DNA of 64,000 nucleotides from Hymenobacter guriensis (GTDB lineage: Bacteria; Bacteroidota; Bacteroidia; Cytophagales; Hymenobacteraceae), in the NCBI RefSeq assembly GCF_015773195.1, contig NZ_JADWYK010000001.1:310001-374000 (forward strand). The letters run 5' to 3'. A program made the translations under genes and the position numbers. Below are positions 25,202-34,286 of this stretch, one piece after another (the first letter of the stretch is position 1; each line of letters opens with the position of its first letter). The notes under the pieces are model-generated. The model was not told the DNA's origin and did not search any database. It saw nothing but the letters and a program-made list of their open reading frames with translations.

Positions 25202-25236
25202 GCCCCCGGAGCGCCCCGCTGCCGGGGGCTTTTTTT
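25202..25236 (+). terminator. Terminator after phospholipase C-like gene
   Basis: Stem GCCCCCGG/CCGGGGGC (25202-25209 with 25222-25229) followed by seven T. It ends 11 bp before the next ATG. Confidence 0.85.
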
Positions 25237-25246
25237 ACCCGATGCT

Positions 25247-25990
25247 ATGAACCGTTTGTTTTGGACGCTGGGCCTTGCCGCCCTGAGCCTGGGCAGCTGC
25301 CAGCAGCAGGCACCCGTGCAGGAGCAGGCCGCCCCAACGGCCCCTACCCCACCACCCGTGCCCGGCCCCAACCTGGCCACACTCGGCGACTCCAACGCTG
25401 TGGCCGAGCTGCGTGCCTACGGCCAGCAGTACCCCGGCTCGGAAGTGCTGCTGGAAACGCGCCTGGGCAACATTCGCCTACGGTTGTTTGACGACACCCC
25501 TATTCACAAGGCCAACTTCCTGCTGCTGGCCCGCAAGGGTGTGTTCAACGAAACTGTGTTCAACCGAGTGGTAAAGGGCTTTGCCGTGCAGGGTGGTCGT
25601 ACCGAAAACCGCACCATCCGGCTGGGGCGCTACCATCTGCCGCCCGAAATTACCGGGGAGCACTTTCACCGGCGCGGGGCCCTGGGCATGGCCCGCTACG
25701 ACGACGACCAGAACCCCGGCAAGCTTTCCTCCAGCATTGATTTCTACATGGTGCAGGGCGAAAAGCTCACCCCCTACCAGGCCCAGGCCATGGCCGGCCG
25801 CAAGCTCACGCCCGAGCAGCTCCGCGCCTACGAAACCACCGGCGGCGTGCCTTCCCTGGACGGTAAGTACACAGTCTTCGGTGAAATCATTGAGGGGCTG
25901 GACGTGCTGGACAAAATAGCCGCCGAGCCTGTGGACGCCTACAAATGGCCCCTAAAGGACGTAGGCATGAAGCTGACGGTTGTGAAGTAA
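25247..25990 (+). CDS. Cyclophilin-type peptidyl-prolyl isomerase, lipoprotein
   Basis: A 247-residue protein with a lipoprotein signal (LAALSLGSCQQQ, Cys at ~18), a Gln/Pro-rich linker and a cyclophilin domain (~65-245): LLETRLGNIRLRLFDDTPIH, KANFLLLARKGVFNETVFNR, VVKGFAVQGG, then GKYTVFGEIIEGLDVLDKIA. It would speed proline isomerisation of envelope proteins from a lipid anchor. Some active-site residues of human CypA (for example the Arg-Phe-Gln pattern) appear only in part, as is usual in bacterial members. It is probably monocistronic between two terminators. Confidence 0.9.
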   Translation: MNRLFWTLGLAALSLGSCQQQAPVQEQAAPTAPTPPPVPGPNLATLGDSNAVAELRAYGQQYPGSEVLLETRLGNIRLRLFDDTPIHKANFLLLARKGVFNETVFNRVVKGFAVQGGRTENRTIRLGRYHLPPEITGEHFHRRGALGMARYDDDQNPGKLSSSIDFYMVQGEKLTPYQAQAMAGRKLTPEQLRAYETTGGVPSLDGKYTVFGEIIEGLDVLDKIAAEPVDAYKWPLKDVGMKLTVVK

Positions 25991-26033
25991 AAGGCTGGCT
26001 AGCGGCCTGGTTTGCGGTCCTCCAACGAACAAC

Positions 26034-26067
26034 AAAAAGGCCGGCTCCTTGCGGAACCGGCCTTTTT
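26034..26067. terminator. Bidirectional terminator
   Basis: Stem with GGCCGGCTCC and its partner GGAACCGGCC (one mismatch), flanked by A5 and T6. It lies between the convergent cyclophilin and M13 peptidase genes. Confidence 0.85.
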
Positions 26068-26132
26068 TGGCAGATAACTGGCAGGTTTTAGCTGGATAGC
26101 AAGTCAACCATTCAGCCAGAAAATCATTCGCC

Positions 26133-28247
26133 TTACCACACTTTGGCGCGCTCCTGCTGAGCGCGCATCATCTTGGCGTCTTCCTTGCAGCCGAAGGCCT
26201 CGTAGAACTCGGGCATGTTCATGAGCGGGCCATTGGTGCGGAACTGCGCGGGCGAGTGCGGGTCCGTCAGCACCTGCTGGCGCAGGAACTCGGGGCGGGC
26301 ATTAGTGCGCCACACCTGGGCCCAGCTCAGGAAAAAGCGCTGCTCGGGCGTGAGGCCGTCATACTTAAGACGGGGGCCGTTGCCGTACTGTTGCTGGAGC
26401 TGCTTCTGTAGGGCCGAGTAGGCAATGCTCAAGCCGCCCAGGTCGGCCAGGTTTTCGCCCATGGTCAGCTGCCCGTTCACGTACACCGAGTCCAGCGGCG
26501 AGAAGGCTGAGTACTGCTTGCCCACCATATCGGCACGCTGAGTAAAGTTGGCGGCGTCTTCCTTGGTCCACCAGTCTTTCAGGTTGCCTTCGGCGTCGTA
26601 CTGCCGGCCCTGGTCATCGAAGCCGTGGGTTATTTCGTGGCCGATAACGGCGCCCATACCGCCGTAGTTTACCGCATCATCGGCGTTGGGGTCGAAGAAC
26701 GGGGGCTGCATGATGCCGGCCGGAAACACGATTTCGTTCATAGCCGGGTTGTAATAGGCATTCACCGTGGGCGGCGTCATGCCCCACTCCGTGCGGTCCA
26801 CGGGCTTGCCCAGCTTGCTGGTCATGTCCTTGTAGGCCCACTGGCGGGAGGCTACCACGTTCTGCAGGTAGGAGTCGCGGGAGATGGTGAGGGCCGAGTA
26901 GTCCTTCCACTTATCGGGGTAGCCGATCTTGACGGTGAAGGTGCTCAACTTATGCAGAGCTTCTTTCTTGGTGGCGTCGCTCATCCAGCTCAGCTGCTGG
27001 ATATGCTCGCCCATCGAGGCCTTGATGTTGTTCACCATTTCCAGTGCCTTCTGCTTGGCGGCGGGCGGGAAAGCCTTGTCTACGTACAGTTGGCCGAAGG
27101 CTTCGCCCAGGGCACCGTCGGTGGCACGGAGCATGCGCTTCCAGCGGGGCTGCTGCTGCTTGGCCCCACTCAGCACCTGCTGAAAGCGGAAGCCCTCATC
27201 CCCGAACTGCTGGGGCAGCGCCGAGGTAAACGACGTAGCCAGGTGCCAGCGCAGATAGGTTTTCAGGTCAGCCAGCGGTTCGGCCTTCACCATCGTGTTT
27301 ACTTCCTTGAAGAAGGCCGGCTGGCCCACAATCACCTCTTTCGCCGAGCCCATGCCGGCGTCGGTGAGGATGTGCTGCAGGTTCAGGTTGGGGTAGGCTT
27401 TCTGCAGCTGCGCCACCGTCATCTTGTTGTAGTTGGCGTACGGGTCACGCAGCTCCACGCGGCTTTTGCTGGCTTTGGCCAGGCGCGTCTCCAGGCGCTG
27501 CACAGTGGCGGCGTTTTTACGGGCCGTAGCCTCGTTGTCGCCCAGCAGCTGGAAGGTGTTGGTCAGGTATTTCTGGTAGGCGGCGCGCACGGCGCGGGAG
27601 CGGGCGTCGTCCTTCAGGTAATAGTCACGGTCGGGCATGGAGAGGCCGCCCTGGTACAGGTTTACCGCGTACTGGGAGCTGATTTTATCGTCCTGCCCTA
27701 CGTAGGCCCCAAACAAAGCGCCCGTCGAAAGCACCTGCTGGCGGGCCAGGGAAGTTTGCAGCTGGTTGGGCGTTTTGATGGCCGCTATCTTAGCCAGCTC
27801 GGGCTGCAGGTACTTCAACCCCGCCGCGTTGATGGCGGCCGAGTCCATGGCCGAGGCAAAATAATCCCCTACTTTCTGGGCATTGGTGCCTTTGGCAGCC
27901 GAACGGTTGGCGGCGGCTTCGTCCAGAATCTGCCGCATCACGGCGTTGTTCTTGTTGGCCAGCTCCTGAAACGAGCCCCAACGGGTTTCGGCGGCCGGGA
28001 TAGGGTTGTTTTTCAGCCAGGTACCCGAGGCATACTGGAAGAAATCCTCACAGGCGGTTACCGATGGGTCGAGGTTGGCTACGTTCAGGCCTACGCCCTG
28101 CGGAAAGGTTTCGGCGGCCGGGGCGGCGGTGGTTGCCGGGGCCGGCGTAGTGGCAGCCGTGGGGACTTTGGTGCTGGTGGCACAGCCGGCCAGCACCAGA
28201 CCAGTGGCCGTCAGGGCCGCCAGCGCCAGGCTATTGCGTTTGTTCAT
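26133..28247 (-). CDS. M13 family (neprilysin-like) metallopeptidase, lipoprotein
   Basis: A 704-residue peptidase with a lipoprotein signal (ALTATGLVLAGCATS, Cys ~22) and a Thr/Ala-rich linker. The N-terminal M13 domain (~50-430) is followed by the catalytic domain, with the zinc motif HEITH (~535-540, in VIGHEITHGFDDQGRQYDAE) and the third ligand in ENLADLGGL (~595-605). It would cut short peptides in the periplasm or at the surface. The C-terminal KVW resembles the conserved M13 C-terminal C-x-VW but lacks the Cys. Confidence 0.93.
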   Translation of the reverse strand: MNKRNSLALAALTATGLVLAGCATSTKVPTAATTPAPATTAAPAAETFPQGVGLNVANLDPSVTACEDFFQYASGTWLKNNPIPAAETRWGSFQELANKNNAVMRQILDEAAANRSAAKGTNAQKVGDYFASAMDSAAINAAGLKYLQPELAKIAAIKTPNQLQTSLARQQVLSTGALFGAYVGQDDKISSQYAVNLYQGGLSMPDRDYYLKDDARSRAVRAAYQKYLTNTFQLLGDNEATARKNAATVQRLETRLAKASKSRVELRDPYANYNKMTVAQLQKAYPNLNLQHILTDAGMGSAKEVIVGQPAFFKEVNTMVKAEPLADLKTYLRWHLATSFTSALPQQFGDEGFRFQQVLSGAKQQQPRWKRMLRATDGALGEAFGQLYVDKAFPPAAKQKALEMVNNIKASMGEHIQQLSWMSDATKKEALHKLSTFTVKIGYPDKWKDYSALTISRDSYLQNVVASRQWAYKDMTSKLGKPVDRTEWGMTPPTVNAYYNPAMNEIVFPAGIMQPPFFDPNADDAVNYGGMGAVIGHEITHGFDDQGRQYDAEGNLKDWWTKEDAANFTQRADMVGKQYSAFSPLDSVYVNGQLTMGENLADLGGLSIAYSALQKQLQQQYGNGPRLKYDGLTPEQRFFLSWAQVWRTNARPEFLRQQVLTDPHSPAQFRTNGPLMNMPEFYEAFGCKEDAKMMRAQQERAKVW

Positions 28248-28406
28248 ACAAGGAAAATGAAAAGTACTAGGGGTGGAAAATCGGGAGAAAGATAACGTGA
28301 AAATTGCTGTACCAACGGCTTCCCGGGGTCAACCGACCAGCCGGCAGTCGGCGGCTAAAGCAAATTTTCGGCGGCTTAGTGCCTTCCGGGCCCGCCGGCA
28401 AATGCG

Positions 28407-28414
28407 TACCTTCG
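28407..28414 (+). promoter_or_regulatory. Putative -7 box TACCTTCG
   Basis: One base off TAnnTTTG, 7 bp before the xseA ATG at 28422. The position would give a very short or absent leader. Confidence 0.35.
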
Positions 28415-28421
28415 GCCCCGT

Positions 28422-29909
28422 ATGGCTCCGTTGTATAACCGCAGAGTGGAAGGTGGCTTGCCGCCGCAGGCCCCGGCCCCGCTGGGGCTGGCCGAGCTTA
28501 TGCGCCGGGTGCGCGACTCGCTCACGCTGTCGTTTCCGGATGCCTACTGGGTGGCGGGCGAAATTTCCGACCTCACCCTGCCGCGCTTCGGCAGCGGCCA
28601 CTGCTACCTCACGCTCACCGACCAGGCCCAGACCACCCGCGGCGCCCAGCTCAAGGCCCAGGCCCGCGCCACTATCTGGGGGGCGCGGTTTGAGCAGCTG
28701 GGGCCGCAGTTTGAGCGCCAGACCGGCCAGACCTTGCGGCCCGGCCTGCGGGTGCTGGTGCGCGTGAGCGTGAAGTTCCACGAGCAGTACGGCCTGAGCC
28801 TCGACGTGCTGGCCATCGACCCCAGCTACACCGTGGGCGACCTGGCCCGGCAGCGCATCGAAGCCATTGCCAAGCTGGAAGCACAAGGGCTATTGGAGCG
28901 TCAGAAGCAGCTGGCACTGGCGCTGGCTCCGCAGCGGCTGGCCGTCATTTCCTCTCCCACGGCTGCCGGCTGGCAGGATTTTCTGCAGCAGCTCGGCGAA
29001 ACGGTCTACGATTTCAGCGTAACCCTGTTCCCGGCTACCATGCAGGGCCAGGAGTCCCCCGCCAGCATCCGGGCCGCGCTAGATATGATTCGGCGCCGGC
29101 GCGGGCAGTTTGATGCCGTGGTGCTGATTCGGGGCGGCGGCTCCAAAACCGACCTGCTGGCCTTCGACGATTACGGGCTGGCGGCCGCCATAGGTTCCTT
29201 TCCGCTACCCGTGCTCACCGGCATCGGGCACGAGCGGGACGAAGCCGTAGTGGACCTGGCCGCGCATCTGGCTTTGAAAACGCCGACTGCGGTGGCCGTG
29301 TTTCTTACGGAGCGCCTGGCCCGGCTGGATGCCGTGCTGGAAGGCTACGGCAGCCGCATCCGGGAGCTGGCCCAGGCGCAACGGCAAGGCCACGCCGACC
29401 GGCTCCTGACGCTGGCCCATGAGCTGCGCCACGCCGCCAAGGGCCGCTACCGCCAGCAGCAAACGTTGCTGGAAGGTATGCAGCGTCAAACCACGCAGGC
29501 CGCGCAGCAGGGTGTGCAGCGGCAGGCCGCCCAGCTGGCGCAACGGCAGCGGGCCCTGCGCCGGGCAGCCCACAAAGTAGCCCGGCAGCAGCAGCAGCAA
29601 CTGCGGCAGCTGGGCCGGGCACTGGCTCAGCGGTTTCGGCACGTGCACCGCCGCCGCCGTGAGCTGCTGCTCCGGAGCCGTTACCGGCTGCAGCTGCGCC
29701 AGCAACGTGTTCTGCTTCTGCACGGCCAGCAACTAGCCCTGGCTGAGCAGCGCCAGTATTTTGCGGCGGCGTCTTTGCATGTACGCCAACCTAATGGAAG
29801 TGCCGTGACCCTGCACCCCACCCCGCTTCCCGGCACCGAGCTGTGGCTGCATCAGGCGGGCACTGTGCTGCCCGTGCAGGTGCTGCCGCCTGCTCGAGGG
29901 GAAGCATAA
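28422..29909 (+). CDS. xseA: Exodeoxyribonuclease VII large subunit
   Basis: A 495-residue subunit of the single-strand DNA exonuclease that trims DNA in repair. It shows the N-terminal OB fold (PLGLAELMRRVRDSLTLSFP, then YWVAGEISDLTLPRFGSGHC), the catalytic core (ALAPQRLAVISSPTAAGWQD, DAVVLIRGGGSKTDLLAFDD, PVLTGIGHERDEAVVDL, ALKTPTAVAVFL) and a long Gln/Arg-rich coiled coil (~320-430). The pattern LTGIGHERD is the family signature. It forms an operon with xseB, 64 bp downstream. Confidence 0.95.
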   Translation: MAPLYNRRVEGGLPPQAPAPLGLAELMRRVRDSLTLSFPDAYWVAGEISDLTLPRFGSGHCYLTLTDQAQTTRGAQLKAQARATIWGARFEQLGPQFERQTGQTLRPGLRVLVRVSVKFHEQYGLSLDVLAIDPSYTVGDLARQRIEAIAKLEAQGLLERQKQLALALAPQRLAVISSPTAAGWQDFLQQLGETVYDFSVTLFPATMQGQESPASIRAALDMIRRRRGQFDAVVLIRGGGSKTDLLAFDDYGLAAAIGSFPLPVLTGIGHERDEAVVDLAAHLALKTPTAVAVFLTERLARLDAVLEGYGSRIRELAQAQRQGHADRLLTLAHELRHAAKGRYRQQQTLLEGMQRQTTQAAQQGVQRQAAQLAQRQRALRRAAHKVARQQQQQLRQLGRALAQRFRHVHRRRRELLLRSRYRLQLRQQRVLLLHGQQLALAEQRQYFAAASLHVRQPNGSAVTLHPTPLPGTELWLHQAGTVLPVQVLPPARGEA

Positions 29910-29973
29910 TCCTCTTCTCTTTGTTGATTGCCAGCAACTGCTTTTGTTGGTTTTTTCCGATTCTCCTTTCCCT

Positions 29974-30288
29974 ATGACTTCCGACGCTACGTACCGCCAA
30001 GCTATTGCCGAGCTGGAAACCATTTTGCGCGCCCTCGAAACCGATACCGTCGACGTGGACGAACTCACGGCCAAAGTGCAGCGCTCCTCCGAGCTGATCC
30101 GGCTGTGCAAGCAGAAGCTGCGCGCCGCCGAAGCTGCCATTGACCGGGTGTTTGACGAGCTGGACGAGGAAACCGACTGGCCCGGGGACGAGCAGCCCGA
30201 AGAGGACGAGGAAGAAGAAACTCCGGCCGTGACCCGCCAGGTGCCGGCTTCTTCCCGCCCCGGCCACAGTCCCCGCCTGTTTGAGTAG
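29974..30288 (+). CDS. xseB: Exodeoxyribonuclease VII small subunit
   Basis: A 104-residue protein whose first ~75 residues match the XseB helical hairpin: YRQAIAELETILRALETDTV, DVDELTAKVQRSSELIRLCK and KLRAAEAAIDRVFDEL. Several copies bind the coiled coil of XseA. The C-terminal ~30 residues are an acidic tail (DEQPEEDEEEETPA) longer than in many XseB proteins. The ATG at 29974 is chosen over the one at 29944. Confidence 0.93.
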   Translation: MTSDATYRQAIAELETILRALETDTVDVDELTAKVQRSSELIRLCKQKLRAAEAAIDRVFDELDEETDWPGDEQPEEDEEEETPAVTRQVPASSRPGHSPRLFE

Positions 30289-30396
30289 AAGACCAGGAGC
30301 GAAGTACTTTTCCAGTACCGCATATTTAAATCCCTCGGGCTAATCTGCCTAAAGGCCGGATGGCTATATTGTCAGGCTGTTATTTCCTCTGTTGCT

Positions 30397-30810
30397 ATGA
30401 CTTCCACCGGCTCTCGTATTCGTTTGGCCCTGGCCGATGACCACCTGCTGTTCCGCAAGGGGCTGCGGGCATTACTCGGTGGGTTCGACAACATGGACGT
30501 CATTTTTGAAGCGAGCGACGGGCAGGAGCTGCTGGAAAGCCTGGACGCGCTGTCAAACCCTCCCAACGTGGTGCTGATGGACCTGCAGATGCCCGTGCTC
30601 GATGGACTGCAAACCACGCGGCTGCTTCGCGTGCAGTACCCGCAGGTGCGCATCGTCATCATCTCCATGCACGATGAGCCGGAACTGATGGAGCAGCTCC
30701 GCCTGGAAGGCGTCCACGGCTACCTACTCAAAAATGCCAACCCCGATGAAGTGCGCGGAGCCATTGAGGCTGCTCACTCCGACGAGCCGTACTATGCCCG
30801 ACTCAGCTAA
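30397..30810 (+). CDS. Response regulator, receiver domain only (NarL-type)
   Basis: A 137-residue protein made of one receiver domain: acidic pair at D14/D15 (LALADDHLL), phosphoacceptor D62 (VVLMDLQMPVLDG), and Lys112 (GYLLKNANPDEV). The sequence is closest to NarL/FixJ-type receivers, but the LuxR DNA-binding domain is missing; the protein stops 25 residues after the last helix begins (SDEPYYARLS). A terminator follows 28 bp later. It may act by protein contact. No cognate kinase gene is adjacent. Confidence 0.9.
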   Translation: MTSTGSRIRLALADDHLLFRKGLRALLGGFDNMDVIFEASDGQELLESLDALSNPPNVVLMDLQMPVLDGLQTTRLLRVQYPQVRIVIISMHDEPELMEQLRLEGVHGYLLKNANPDEVRGAIEAAHSDEPYYARLS

Positions 30811-30838
30811 AAACCTGTAACATATACGTTTAAATACG

Positions 30839-30872
30839 AAAAGGCCCGGCTTCTGTGGAAGCCGGGCCTTTT
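30839..30872. terminator. Bidirectional terminator
   Basis: Perfect 15-bp stem (30839-30853 with 30858-30872), AAAAGGCCCGGCTTC with loop TGTG. It lies between the convergent receiver and TonB-receptor genes. Confidence 0.88.
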
Positions 30873-30892
30873 CAATCTACCTGTATCAGAGT

Positions 30893-33664
30893 TTACAGCT
30901 CCACAAACATACCCACCGTGAAGGTGCGGCCGCGGTTGAAGAAGGCCTGAATCAGGTTGGGGTCGATTACATTGGTGCTGGAGCGGTTCGACACATCCGT
31001 GAAGTAGAACTGGTTGAGCACGTTCAGCACGGATGCCTTGAAGCCCAGTTTCACTTTACCCTGGTAGAGCGCCGGCAAATCATAGCCAAGGTGCAGGTCC
31101 AGGTTGTAGGTGGTCGGCAGGCGGTAGGAATCGGTGCGCGTGCTTTCGTTCAGGATGTTTTCGGGGTTGAAGGAGGCGAAGTACTTGGAGAACAGCAGGA
31201 ACGAGGGCCGGATGTACAGGCGTTTCACCGGCTCGTAGCGCAGGCCCAGCTGGAACTGGTTCTGAGCCGCGTCGCCCACGTGCACCCCTTCGAGGAACAC
31301 GGGCTGGTCGATTTCATTTGGATTGATCGGGTCGCCGGCTTCGTCGGTCTGGTTTAGCACGCCCTTGCCCGTCCAGCGCCAGTCACCGAGGGCCACGGCT
31401 GCGTTCAGCTGCAGGCTCCGGCTGATTTCCTGGGCCACGCTCATTTCAATACCCATGTGCTGGGCATTCACGTTGCGCACTGTGCTGTAGATGGCCTCAC
31501 CGGTAGCCGTCGATACCGAGTTGGTGGTTTTGTTGGCCCACAGCGTGTAGTACGCATTCAGGGTAGCCTTCATGCTGGGGTAGCTGATGCCGTAGCCCAA
31601 CTCCACGCTCGTAATACCTTCGGGCTTCACGTTGTTGTAGAGCCGGCCCTGGGTGGTGTACACCAGGTTGAAAAACGGCACCTTGCTGTTGTAGCCCACG
31701 TTGGCAAACAGGTTGTTGTGCTCCGTGAGGTTGTAGTTGGCGCCGGCCTTCACGCTGTAGCCCGTGTAGGAGGCCCAGTCGGTTTCGGCGTAGTGGCCGT
31801 CGGCAGCAGTATAGGTCTGCCCGTCGATAACCTGGTTCTGGTTGAAGCCCACGTCGTAGCTCTGCCCGTTCACCGTCACCTGCCGCGCCTTAAAGTAGTC
31901 GATACGCTTGTAGCGGATTCGGGAAAGGGTGCCGCTCACTACCGCCGACAAGGCCGGGGTTTTGTATTCGAGCTGCGTATAGCCGCCCAGCCACTGGGTT
32001 TTGCCGTCGTAGTTGTAGCTGATTTTGTCGCCCTCGTGCAGTTGCGTGAAGGGGTCCTGGTTGCGGTTGTTGATGTTCTGGGCGTAGTCGCCGCCCAGCA
32101 GGTCGCGCACCTGGCGGTAGTGCAGGCCGCGGTACAGGCGCCCGTCCACGCCGGCCGACAGCGTCAGGTTCTCGCGCAGGGTATAGTCACCGCCCAGCAC
32201 GAAGCCGTACCAGCGGTGGCTGTTCACGTTGTCGACCAGGAACTGCGTGGATTGGCGCGCCCCGCCAAAAATGGTGTCGCGCTGGTTGCCGTTCACTACC
32301 GCCGGGTAGTTCCGCACGTTGCGGTCGTAGATGGTCTGAAAGTCGGTCTGGTTGGTTTCCGAGTTCTGCAGGATGGTGCTGGAGTTGCCGCTGGTCAGGC
32401 CGCTTACACCGCCGCCGTTGCCGTAGGAAGCGTATACCACCCCGGTCACGAACAGCCGGTCGTTTACCTGCCAGAAGTCGTTGAGGTTGATCTGGGGCTT
32501 GTGGTAGAAGTTGCTGCGCTCATTGAGCACCTCGACGTCGCCAATGTTGCTGGCCGTGCGGGTTAACGGGTCGCGGTCGTAGCGGCGCAGCGTACCCCAG
32601 TACGGGTTGTAGTCGAAGCCTTTATTGCCACCAGCAATAGGGCGGGCGCCGATTTCCTGGGCTTTTTTATCGGAGTACAGGCCAACCAGCGACTGAAACG
32701 AGCGGGTGCCATGCTTCTGGGGTGAGCCCAGGGCCGTGAGCGAGAGGCGGTGGCTGCCAATGCGCTTGCTGGCGTTGCCAAAGTACGTCCAGGCATCGTC
32801 GAAGGCCTGCTGCACCCAGCCATCGGAGGTGCGGCGCGAGCCGTAGAACGTGAAGGCCCAGTCGCCCTTGAGGTTGCCGCTGCTCAGCATCAGCGAGGCC
32901 TTACGGTAGTTGTTGGAGCCGGTTTCGAGGCGGGCCAGGGCACTGCGCTTGTCATCGAAGCCCTTGGTTAGTACGTTGATGGTCCCACCTACCGAAGGCA
33001 CGGCAATTTTGGCCGCCGACAAGCCTCGCTGCACCTGCAGGCTCTTGGTTACGTCGCCCAAATCCCAGTTCGACCAGTAAACCTGGCCGGTTTCCATGTC
33101 GTTTACGGGCACCCCGTTGACCATCACGGCCACGTTGCGCTGGTCGAAGCCGCGCACGTTGATGCGCGAGTCGCCGGTGCCGCCGCCACCCTGGGTAGCG
33201 TACACGCCGGGCGTTTCGTTCAGAATCATGGGCAGGTCGCGGGCGGCCAGGGTTTCGCGGAGCTTCACCTCGTTCACGGCCGCGTAGGCCACCGGAGTTT
33301 CGCGCTCTACGGCCACCGAGGCAATTACCTGCACTTCGTTCAGGGTTGCATTATCAGAAGCCAGCCGGAACGTGGCCACGGCGTTCTGGTTGCCCACCGT
33401 CACGCGCTGCTCCAGCAGCTTGTAGCCGATAAAGGAGGCGCGCACCACGTATGTACCCGGCTTGAGGCCCGGTACCTGGTAGTTGCCCTCGGGGTCGGCG
33501 CCGGCGCCGGTGTTGGCTCCGTTGCCGGTTACCTGCACGGTAGCACCCGGCAGGGATTCGCCGGTGAGCCGGTCGAGCACGCGGCCCTTGATGGAGTACG
33601 TCTGAGCCGCGGCCGTCAGCAAGGTAAGCAGGCTCAGTAGAAAGGAGAGTACGGTGTGTTTCAT
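30893..33664 (-). CDS. TonB-dependent outer-membrane receptor
   Basis: A 923-residue receptor: signal peptide (MKHTVLSFLLSLLTLLTAAA), a CarboxypepD-reg-like domain (~22-105, YSIKGRVLDRLTGESLPGAT), a plug domain (~115-250, with LPMILNETPGVYATQGGGGT, RINVRGFDQRNVAVMVNGVP and SVGGTINVLTKGF) and a 22-strand barrel ending GRTFTVGMFVEL with a terminal hydrophobic strand. The plug is of the FecA/siderophore-like rather than the SusC type (no SusD gene nearby). Ligand unknown. The ATG at 33664 is chosen for the signal peptide; an exact -7 box is 34 bp upstream. Confidence 0.93.
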   Translation of the reverse strand: MKHTVLSFLLSLLTLLTAAAQTYSIKGRVLDRLTGESLPGATVQVTGNGANTGAGADPEGNYQVPGLKPGTYVVRASFIGYKLLEQRVTVGNQNAVATFRLASDNATLNEVQVIASVAVERETPVAYAAVNEVKLRETLAARDLPMILNETPGVYATQGGGGTGDSRINVRGFDQRNVAVMVNGVPVNDMETGQVYWSNWDLGDVTKSLQVQRGLSAAKIAVPSVGGTINVLTKGFDDKRSALARLETGSNNYRKASLMLSSGNLKGDWAFTFYGSRRTSDGWVQQAFDDAWTYFGNASKRIGSHRLSLTALGSPQKHGTRSFQSLVGLYSDKKAQEIGARPIAGGNKGFDYNPYWGTLRRYDRDPLTRTASNIGDVEVLNERSNFYHKPQINLNDFWQVNDRLFVTGVVYASYGNGGGVSGLTSGNSSTILQNSETNQTDFQTIYDRNVRNYPAVVNGNQRDTIFGGARQSTQFLVDNVNSHRWYGFVLGGDYTLRENLTLSAGVDGRLYRGLHYRQVRDLLGGDYAQNINNRNQDPFTQLHEGDKISYNYDGKTQWLGGYTQLEYKTPALSAVVSGTLSRIRYKRIDYFKARQVTVNGQSYDVGFNQNQVIDGQTYTAADGHYAETDWASYTGYSVKAGANYNLTEHNNLFANVGYNSKVPFFNLVYTTQGRLYNNVKPEGITSVELGYGISYPSMKATLNAYYTLWANKTTNSVSTATGEAIYSTVRNVNAQHMGIEMSVAQEISRSLQLNAAVALGDWRWTGKGVLNQTDEAGDPINPNEIDQPVFLEGVHVGDAAQNQFQLGLRYEPVKRLYIRPSFLLFSKYFASFNPENILNESTRTDSYRLPTTYNLDLHLGYDLPALYQGKVKLGFKASVLNVLNQFYFTDVSNRSSTNVIDPNLIQAFFNRGRTFTVGMFVEL

Positions 33665-33698
33665 GCAAAAAGCGGAAGGGTAGCAGCTATGCGCGCTG

Positions 33699-33706
33699 CA
33701 AAGGTA
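33699..33706 (-). promoter_or_regulatory. Putative -7 box TACCTTTG (minus)
   Basis: Exact TAnnTTTG match on the reverse strand, 34 bp upstream of the TonB-receptor ATG. Confidence 0.55.
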
Positions 33707-33806
33707 AGGGATTGAGGAGAAGCCCCTAGACCTCGCGCTCAATGTTTTTAGACTATTCTTATATGCCGAAGCCTATAATATCCATCGAGCTTTCCGCTGG
33801 GCCCGC

Positions 33807-34160
33807 CTACGCCAGCTCGGTACTGGGGTCCCAGTACAGTTGGTTGAAATCCTGTACCTGGTCGTCTACCACGCGCACGCCTTCGGCTTCCAGGGCTTCC
33901 TGCATGGCCGTGGGCGTGGCGTAGTGCTGGCGCCCCGTGAGCAGACCCTGTCGGTTGATGACGCGGTGCGCCGGCACGTAGGCATCGGCGGTGTGGGCAG
34001 CCATCATGGCCCACCCCACCAGGCGGGCGCCGTGCCGGGCACCGAGGTAGTGGGCAATGGCCCCGTAGGTTGTCACGCGGCCGGGCGGCACCAGACGCAC
34101 GACCTCGTGTACATCCTGAAAGAAATTGCGGTGTTTATCGGTGGCAGCGGAGCTGAGCAT
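33807..34160 (-). CDS. Alkyltransferase-like (ATL) MGMT-family DNA-binding protein
   Basis: A 117-residue protein matching the C-terminal DNA-binding domain of O6-alkylguanine-DNA methyltransferase: VPPGRVTTYGAIAHYLGA, then RLVGWAMMAAHTADAYVPAH and RVINRQGLLTGR. The active-site PCHR of true methyltransferases is replaced by PAHR (Ala64), so it cannot accept alkyl groups. ATL proteins bind alkylated bases and hand them to nucleotide-excision repair. Start at the ATG at 34160; no operon partner. Confidence 0.88.
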   Translation of the reverse strand: MLSSAATDKHRNFFQDVHEVVRLVPPGRVTTYGAIAHYLGARHGARLVGWAMMAAHTADAYVPAHRVINRQGLLTGRQHYATPTAMQEALEAEGVRVVDDQVQDFNQLYWDPSTELA

Positions 34161-34286
34161 ACGGTGGAGCTAGCGGGTAAAAGGCCAAAATAACGTAACA
34201 ACGGGCGTTGGGCAAGCTCGTAAGACGGGAAAGAAAGCCGGCTGCTATACTGGCCGGCATCATTCCACTTCTTATTTGCTTACCCC

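Noticed and set aside
26625..28295. 556-codon plus-strand frame opposite the M13 peptidase
   Set aside because: Antisense shadow; the minus strand has signal peptide, HEITH and the third zinc ligand.
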